A stretch of 16,870 bases of DNA from assembly GCA_043736515.1 (NCBI GenBank), contig JAYTCK010000068.1:1-16870 (forward strand). Reading direction: 5' to 3'. The notes below the pieces were generated by a model. It ran no database searches. It was given only the letters and a program-made list of their open reading frames with translations, and was not told where the DNA came from. The DNA is from MHLP01 sp043736515 (lineage in GTDB: Bacteria; Patescibacteriota; Minisyncoccia; Phycocordibacterales; UBA6899). Positions within the stretch are counted from its first letter, which is position 1. Each line of letters starts with the position of its first letter. Shown in pieces: positions 13,740-16,870 of this stretch. The translations under genes and the position numbers were made by a program.

Positions 13740-14414
13740 CTAGGGATTAAAGCCAAATTTATAGCCTACTCCAGGAACAGTGTGGAGGAGTCTGCGACGC
13801 TTCTCCGGGTCGATCTTTTTTCGCAGGGTAACAATGTGAGATTCGATCGTATTTGAGTATGGGTCAGTCTTTGAGTCCCACACCTTCTCAACAATCATAC
13901 TTCTCGTAATTGCGGCATCTTCGTTTTTCATAAGGTATTCGAGGAGAGCGAATTCTTTGCGCGTCAGCCGGATCTCCTTTTTTCCGCGGCGCACCACACG
14001 CTCCACAGTATCAACGACCAGGTCGTCGAGTGTAAGTATTTCACCCACAATGCGTTTCGGTTTGCGGAGGAGTGCGCGAATCCTCGCAACCAACTCTTGA
14101 AACGCAAAAGGCTTGATCAGATATTCATCTGCACCTGCATCTACGCACGCAACTTTTATACTTGTGTCGCCAAGGACAGAGAGCATGATGATGGGACACG
14201 TTTGTCCCTTCTTGCGGACTTCTTTGCATATTTCCAACCCGCTCTTTCCGGGTAATTTGTTATTGAGCACCATGACGTCATACGTATTGGTTAGCGCAAG
14301 TTCCAAACCTTTACGTCCATTTATTGCAATGTCTACAGCGAAACCTTCAGCATGGAGACTCATTGCGAGAAAGTCGGCAATTGATTGTTCGTCATCAACA
14401 AGGAGTATTTTCAT
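13740..14414 (-). CDS. OmpR/PhoB-family response regulator with Asn at the phospho-acceptor site
   Basis: The 224-residue protein has a receiver domain (1-115) and a C-terminal winged-helix DNA-binding domain (about 127-222, ending HTVPGVGYKFG). The receiver keeps the acidic pair D7-D8, the Ser of the switch position (IIMLSVLGD) and the conserved Lys (YLIKPF). At position 51, where the phospho-acceptor Asp should be in VLD-x-x-LPG, it has Asn (YDVMVLNNKLPGKSG; codon AAT at 14264-14262). It probably cannot be phosphorylated in the normal way and may work constitutively or by dimerisation. No histidine kinase is encoded nearby. There is no Shine-Dalgarno site before the ATG. Confidence 0.93.
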   Translation of the reverse strand: MKILLVDDEQSIADFLAMSLHAEGFAVDIAINGRKGLELALTNTYDVMVLNNKLPGKSGLEICKEVRKKGQTCPIIMLSVLGDTSIKVACVDAGADEYLIKPFAFQELVARIRALLRKPKRIVGEILTLDDLVVDTVERVVRRGKKEIRLTRKEFALLEYLMKNEDAAITRSMIVEKVWDSKTDPYSNTIESHIVTLRKKIDPEKRRRLLHTVPGVGYKFGFNP

Positions 14415-14596
14415 ATGTTCGTTGTTTTATTATTGTCACGAGTAAAAGAGATACAAAACGTAATAAGATTAACTATCTTATCTTTTCTTTAATCAAATTA
14501 CAATCTCAACAATAAGTACTCATAAAGAAAATAATTTAATTTCGTAATATGAATAAAACATCATGAATATTTATGTTCATAACAAAACTAAAGTAT
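14415..14596. other. AT-rich upstream region of the response regulator
   Basis: About 180 bp without a gene. A possible minus-strand promoter is TTGTAA-17-TAAGAT (14503-14475), leaving a leader of about 54 nt. A 7-bp inverted repeat ATAAGAT/ATCTTAT (14463-14481, 5-nt loop) overlaps its -10 box and start point and could be an operator. ATGAAT occurs twice 14 bp apart (14549, 14563), close to ATGTTCAT. These are suggestive only. Confidence 0.35.
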
Positions 14597-14620
14597 AAAA
14601 AAAACCCTCTCAATGAGGGT
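14597..14620 (-). terminator. Terminator overlapping the stop codon of the 164-aa gene
   Basis: On the minus strand ACCCTC pairs with GAGGGT over 6 bp with a 5-nt loop, followed by a run of T. The gene's TGA stop (14612-14610) lies in the loop and closing pairs, so coding and termination overlap. Confidence 0.85.
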
Positions 14621-15104
14621 CTATCCAGTCCATGCCGGAAATATCGGTGAGCGCACGCTCTACTTGCCGGAGTACATTTCCTCGTGCATCCATTAAGAGG
14701 AAGAGCATGGTGCAGGTTCGGACAAGGAGTACCCACTGCCCACCACACGCTACTCGTGCGTTGCTGAAGAGTTTGTGTGGCCCACGGGACATGCTGTGCG
14801 TCATAGAAAATTCATACACCGGATCGACATTTTCCTCCACACCTACATTCTCGCGAAGCACATCGTCCTCTGTCGTTTCGTAAAAAAGTTCGTTACAGTG
14901 GATCTCGTATGTATATTGAAATTTGTTTTCCTCAATTATCGAGAGTGAGATGTTCTTGTATTTTAAAAACTGTTCGGTGCGCGACGGGGCATTACTACCA
15001 AAATTAATGGCAAAGACAGCAATAGGAAGGCGGAAGCTTTCGAGATACATTCTTCCTGCCCCGAATTGGACCGGCACACTTACAAGTCGATTTTTACGTC
15101 CCAC
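14610..15104 (-). CDS. Unrecognised soluble protein (164 aa) with a strong Shine-Dalgarno site
   Basis: The frame starts at GTG (15104), 5 nt after AAGGAG, and ends in a terminator. The protein has no signal peptide or TM helix. It opens GRKNRLVSVPVQFGAGRMYL and looks beta-rich in the first half. An acidic middle follows (YETTEDDVLRENVGVEEN). Four cysteines are scattered (HCNE, ACGGQW, RTCTM). The C-terminal LLMDARGNVLRQVERALTDI may be a strand and helix. I recognise no family. The clear ribosome binding site is unlike the leaderless neighbours, which may mean different control or recent arrival. It precedes the response regulator in the same direction but is separated by a terminator. Confidence 0.75.
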   Translation of the reverse strand: MGRKNRLVSVPVQFGAGRMYLESFRLPIAVFAINFGSNAPSRTEQFLKYKNISLSIIEENKFQYTYEIHCNELFYETTEDDVLRENVGVEENVDPVYEFSMTHSMSRGPHKLFSNARVACGGQWVLLVRTCTMLFLLMDARGNVLRQVERALTDISGMDWIDPH

Positions 15105-15109
15105 GATAA

Positions 15110-15143
15110 CTCCTTGGGGGTACTCCTTTCTCTAGCGTACCCC
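15110..15143 (-). promoter_or_regulatory. Leader of the 164-aa gene: Shine-Dalgarno site with an adjoining hairpin
   Basis: On the minus strand GGGGTAC (15143-15137) pairs with GTACCCC (15123-15117) over 7 bp around a 13-nt loop. The hairpin ends just before AAGGAG (15115-15110), the ribosome binding site. A second GGAG lies partly inside the hairpin. This may modulate translation. No clear promoter was found upstream. Confidence 0.55.
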
Positions 15144-15182
15144 AGAAACTGCCTAGTCAGCAAATCAGCCGCTCGGATTCCG

Positions 15183-15297
15183 TCCTTTTGAAAGGCAACG
15201 GTCAGTGCCTCCTACGGGCACTGCCGACTGCGCAGCCAATTGCCCCATAAGAATGGGGACCAAGCCAATTGGCTTTACGCAAGGCCTTTCAAAAGGA
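15183..15297. repeat. 115-bp element able to fold into a three-way junction
   Basis: The outer stem pairs TCCTTTTGAAAGGC (15183-15196) with 15284-15297 over 14 perfect base pairs. Inside are two hairpins. The first pairs CAGTGCC with GGCACTG (15203-15223), extended by CGG/CCG past a bulged T. The second pairs TGCG with CGCA (15229-15281) and AGCCAATTG with CAATTGGCT (15234-15274), topped by CCCCAT/ATGGGG (15243-15258). The arms of the outer stem are each nearly self-complementary. It matches no RNA family I know (not tRNA, SRP RNA or tmRNA). It may be a mobile palindromic repeat, a folded-DNA recombination site or a structured RNA. The predicted promoter of the next gene lies downstream, so it is not obviously that gene's leader. 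Confidence 0.85.
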
Positions 15298-15378
15298 GAA
15301 CCCTCGCTTTTAGGATCTGCGTTCGAGTTTGGGGTGCCCGCTTTTGTTGGTTGTAGTTATGTTGGTATGTATTTCAAA

Positions 15379-15387
15379 TGCTATACT
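15379..15387 (+). promoter_or_regulatory. Extended -10 promoter of the HAD-like gene
   Basis: TGCTATACT (TGn plus TATACT at 15382-15387) would start transcription near 15394, about 13 nt before the TTG start at 15407. No clear -35 box is seen. Confidence 0.5.
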
Positions 15388-15406
15388 TTATTTTACAGAT
15401 TCAACT

Positions 15407-15874
15407 TTGTCACACATAAAAGCGATAATTTTTGATTGGGGGAGAACATTGCATGATCCTGATGCTGATGGGTTGTTTGAGGGAACACCGGAAGTGATTC
15501 TTGGGCTTTCGCAAAAATATAAATTGGTGCTTGTCTCGCTCGCGAAAAGTCAGTCTGAAGATGAGCGACGCAAAACTATTGCTGAAAGCGGTATTGCCGA
15601 ATATTTTGAAATCATTTTGATCGGTGAAGAAAATAAAGGAAATATATATGAGGAGGCGATAAAAGAACTTGCATTATCGCATCGCGAAGTTGCTGTCGTT
15701 GACGACAGAATGGTGCGTGGGATTTCGTGGGGAAACAAAGTCGGTGCAGTGACCATCTGGCTTTGTCGTGGTAAGTTTTCCGGAGAACTTCCCACGGAAA
15801 AAACGGGCACTCCAACTAAGATAATCCGCGATATCCGCGAACTGCCTCTCCTCTCTCTGGGTTGGAATAAATAA
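15407..15874 (+). CDS. Small HAD-superfamily protein with a non-canonical DxG motif
   Basis: Starting at TTG 15407 the protein has 155 residues and begins SHIKAIIFDWGRTLHD, the HAD motif I. The nucleophile D10 is present, but the second Asp (acid/base, D+2) is Gly12. Motif II is the Ser in LVLVSLAK (S44), motif III the Lys in EENKGNIY (K77), and motif IV the pair D99-D100 in VAVVDDR, followed by GISWGNKVGAVTIWL as usual. No large cap domain fits in this length. Members with DxG are often described as HAD-like, and their activity is uncertain. I chose TTG 15407 because the promoter lies at 15379-15387 and the fold starts right after. An earlier in-frame start at 15329 precedes the promoter. 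Confidence 0.75.
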   Translation: MSHIKAIIFDWGRTLHDPDADGLFEGTPEVILGLSQKYKLVLVSLAKSQSEDERRKTIAESGIAEYFEIILIGEENKGNIYEEAIKELALSHREVAVVDDRMVRGISWGNKVGAVTIWLCRGKFSGELPTEKTGTPTKIIRDIRELPLLSLGWNK

Positions 15875-15904
15875 AATACACAGGGGCACCCTATGTATTT
15901 TTTT
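15873..15904. terminator. Shared terminator overlapping both convergent stop codons
   Basis: AAAATACA.AGGG (15873-15885) pairs with CCCT.TGTATTTT (15889-15901) with one C-A mismatch and a 3-nt loop, then TTT. It begins in the stop of the HAD-like gene and contains the stop of the flavoprotein gene (15893-15891). Confidence 0.77.
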
Positions 15905-16870
15905 CTGCCGCATGGGTTCCGGCGACGAAGCCGGTGGTCCAACATAGTTGGAGGGAGTAACCGCCTGAAGGACGGTCGATATCGAGTACGTCGCCAATGA
16001 TAAAAAGATTCTCATGAAGCCGCGAACGCATTGTGCGAAAATCTACCTCCGTGAGGTCAACACCACCGGAGACGACCACGGCCTTATCAACGCCCAGCAG
16101 TCCTGTTGGGGTGAGGGGAATTGCTTTGAGGAATTTTATAATGGTCATCCGTTCGGCACGCGATACTTTGTTGACCTCTTTTTCGGGATCAAGCTTGAGG
16201 AGTTCGGGAAGAACATTTGCGAGGGTGCTTGGTACAATGCTCCCCAGTACATTTTTCAACTTCTTGTTTTGATTTTCGCGAAATGTTTCTTGAATTGCTC
16301 GATCGAGTGTCCCGTTGTCGAGTTTGGGAAAGCAATCAATGGTGAGCGTTACGTCACCCCACTTTAAAAGTTCTCCTATTTCTCGGCTCATATTGAGGAT
16401 TAATGGTCCGCTTAATCCCACATGGGTAAAAAGAATTTTGCCGATTGCGGATTGTTGGAAAATTCCTCGTGCAAAGGTTGAAACTTTTGCTTCTTTCCAC
16501 GCGAGGCCTGAGAGTTTGTGCGCCCACGCTTCTTTGGTGCGAATAGGAACAAGTGCGGGGACGGGAGTCGCGACCTTGTGCCCAAGCTGCTTTAACCACT
16601 TGAAACCTTCACCGGTTGAGCCAGTTTCGGGGCGTGACGTACCTCCTGTTGCGAGGATATATGCCCCCCCACTAATGATCTCATCCGTTTCTTTTCCGAC
16701 ACCTTTAAGTTTCACACCAGCAATCATATTTTTTTGTATGTGAAATCCGCTCACTTCAGCGTTTGTCCTCACCGTGACACGATGCGACTTCATGTGTGAG
16801 ACCAGGCAGTTCCACACCGACTCAGCTTTTTCTGTAGCTGGGAAGACGCGCCCCTCTGCTTCCAGCTTGG
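15891..16870 (-). CDS. HI0933/BaiN-family FAD-dependent oxidoreductase, N-terminus beyond the window
   Basis: About 326 codons of the C-terminal part are present, and the frame is open to the window edge. There it reads LEAEGRVFPATEKAESVWNC, the conserved E-x-x-GRVFP block of the family, so the GTG at 16817 is internal and not the start. Further family motifs are ILATGG, THVGLSGP, VVVSGGV and the C-terminal FAD-binding NLFIIGDVLDIDRPSGGYSL followed by QLCWTTGFVAG. The N-terminal GxGxxG dinucleotide-binding region lies outside. Members are putative flavoproteins of mostly unproven substrate; some are called aminoacetone oxidase-like or BaiN. The gene converges on the HAD-like gene and shares its terminator. 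Confidence 0.92.
   Translation of the reverse strand, partial: KLEAEGRVFPATEKAESVWNCLVSHMKSHRVTVRTNAEVSGFHIQKNMIAGVKLKGVGKETDEIISGGAYILATGGTSRPETGSTGEGFKWLKQLGHKVATPVPALVPIRTKEAWAHKLSGLAWKEAKVSTFARGIFQQSAIGKILFTHVGLSGPLILNMSREIGELLKWGDVTLTIDCFPKLDNGTLDRAIQETFRENQNKKLKNVLGSIVPSTLANVLPELLKLDPEKEVNKVSRAERMTIIKFLKAIPLTPTGLLGVDKAVVVSGGVDLTEVDFRTMRSRLHENLFIIGDVLDIDRPSGGYSLQLCWTTGFVAGTHAAEKNT

Noticed and set aside
15183..15297. tRNA, SRP RNA, tmRNA or integron attC identity for the three-way junction
   Set aside because: No anticodon arm with a CCA-type acceptor end, no SRP GGAA tetraloop pattern, no tmRNA tag frame, and no attC-type GTTRRRY/RYYYAAC core boxes were found.
15205..15435. Plus-strand open frame of 76 codons across the structured element
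   Set aside because: It is an accidental frame through palindromic DNA, with no ribosome binding site or protein-like pattern, and it overlaps the HAD-like promoter and gene.
15688..15710. A third copy of the palindrome: CTGTCGT-TG-ACGACAG in the HAD-like gene
   Set aside because: It has only 7-bp arms, lies in the codons for the motif VVDDR, and lacks the TTGTCG core and outer arms. It is explained by coding sequence.
1..16870. UGA recoded as Gly or Trp, as in some CPR lineages
   Set aside because: TGA ends several well-bounded genes (1629, 11148, 13660) at the expected protein length, and no in-frame TGA interrupts conserved domains.

Overview
The window looks like a chromosomal piece of a Candidate Phyla Radiation (Patescibacteria) genome, most likely a parcubacterial lineage. 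The gene repertoire supports this: an exported SurA-N-only protein, several small membrane-anchored proteins of no named family, a PaaX/Cas2-like regulator, a PIF1-type helicase with extra HTH modules, and a DUF6159-type membrane protein. Genes are short and tightly packed, Shine-Dalgarno sites are mostly absent, and many genes have a -10 box so close to the start codon that their mRNAs should be leaderless. TGA is used as an ordinary stop, so there is no sign of the recoding seen in Gracilibacteria/SR1. No rRNA, tRNA, transposase or CRISPR array was found. The lineage assignment is inference.

Layout. 1-59: possible 5' end of a minus-strand gene. 155-3705: plus-strand run of GIY-YIG nuclease-like protein, a 408-aa exported coiled-coil membrane protein, a VOC-fold protein, a membrane-anchored extracytoplasmic protein, a GFA/CENP-V-like zinc protein and a 74-aa protein, closed by a strong terminator. 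3839-5437: formyltransferase-fold enzyme and a SurA-N-like anchored protein, closed by a bidirectional terminator. 5525-8452: envelope cluster with a Cys/His-rich exported protein (-), a DUF1003-like membrane coiled-coil protein (+), a 218-aa anchored protein (-) and an exported Ig-like protein with a C-terminal anchor (-). 8479-11148: a PaaX/Cas2-like regulator bracketed by two related 40-bp palindromes, followed by the PIF1-like helicase. 11157-13660: a frameshifted DUF6159 gene (-) and an ABC-F ATPase (+). 13740-15104: an OmpR-type response regulator whose phospho-acceptor Asp is Asn (-), and an unknown protein (-). 15183-15297: a 115-bp element able to fold into a three-way junction. 15407-16870: a HAD-like protein (+) and the C-terminal part of an HI0933/BaiN-type flavoprotein (-), convergent on one shared terminator.

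The most unusual feature is the regulator locus. The upstream palindrome carries the -35 box and most of the -10 box of the regulator gene and covers the -35 region of the divergent exported-protein gene. The downstream palindrome has the same layout ahead of the helicase. The two copies differ at paired positions, so each keeps its own perfect symmetry there. This suggests a small regulon (Ig-like envelope protein, regulator, helicase) or a fold-back DNA/RNA element tied to a Cas2-like protein. The second unusual item is the three-way-junction element at 15183-15297, which sits upstream of, and outside, the promoter predicted for the next gene.
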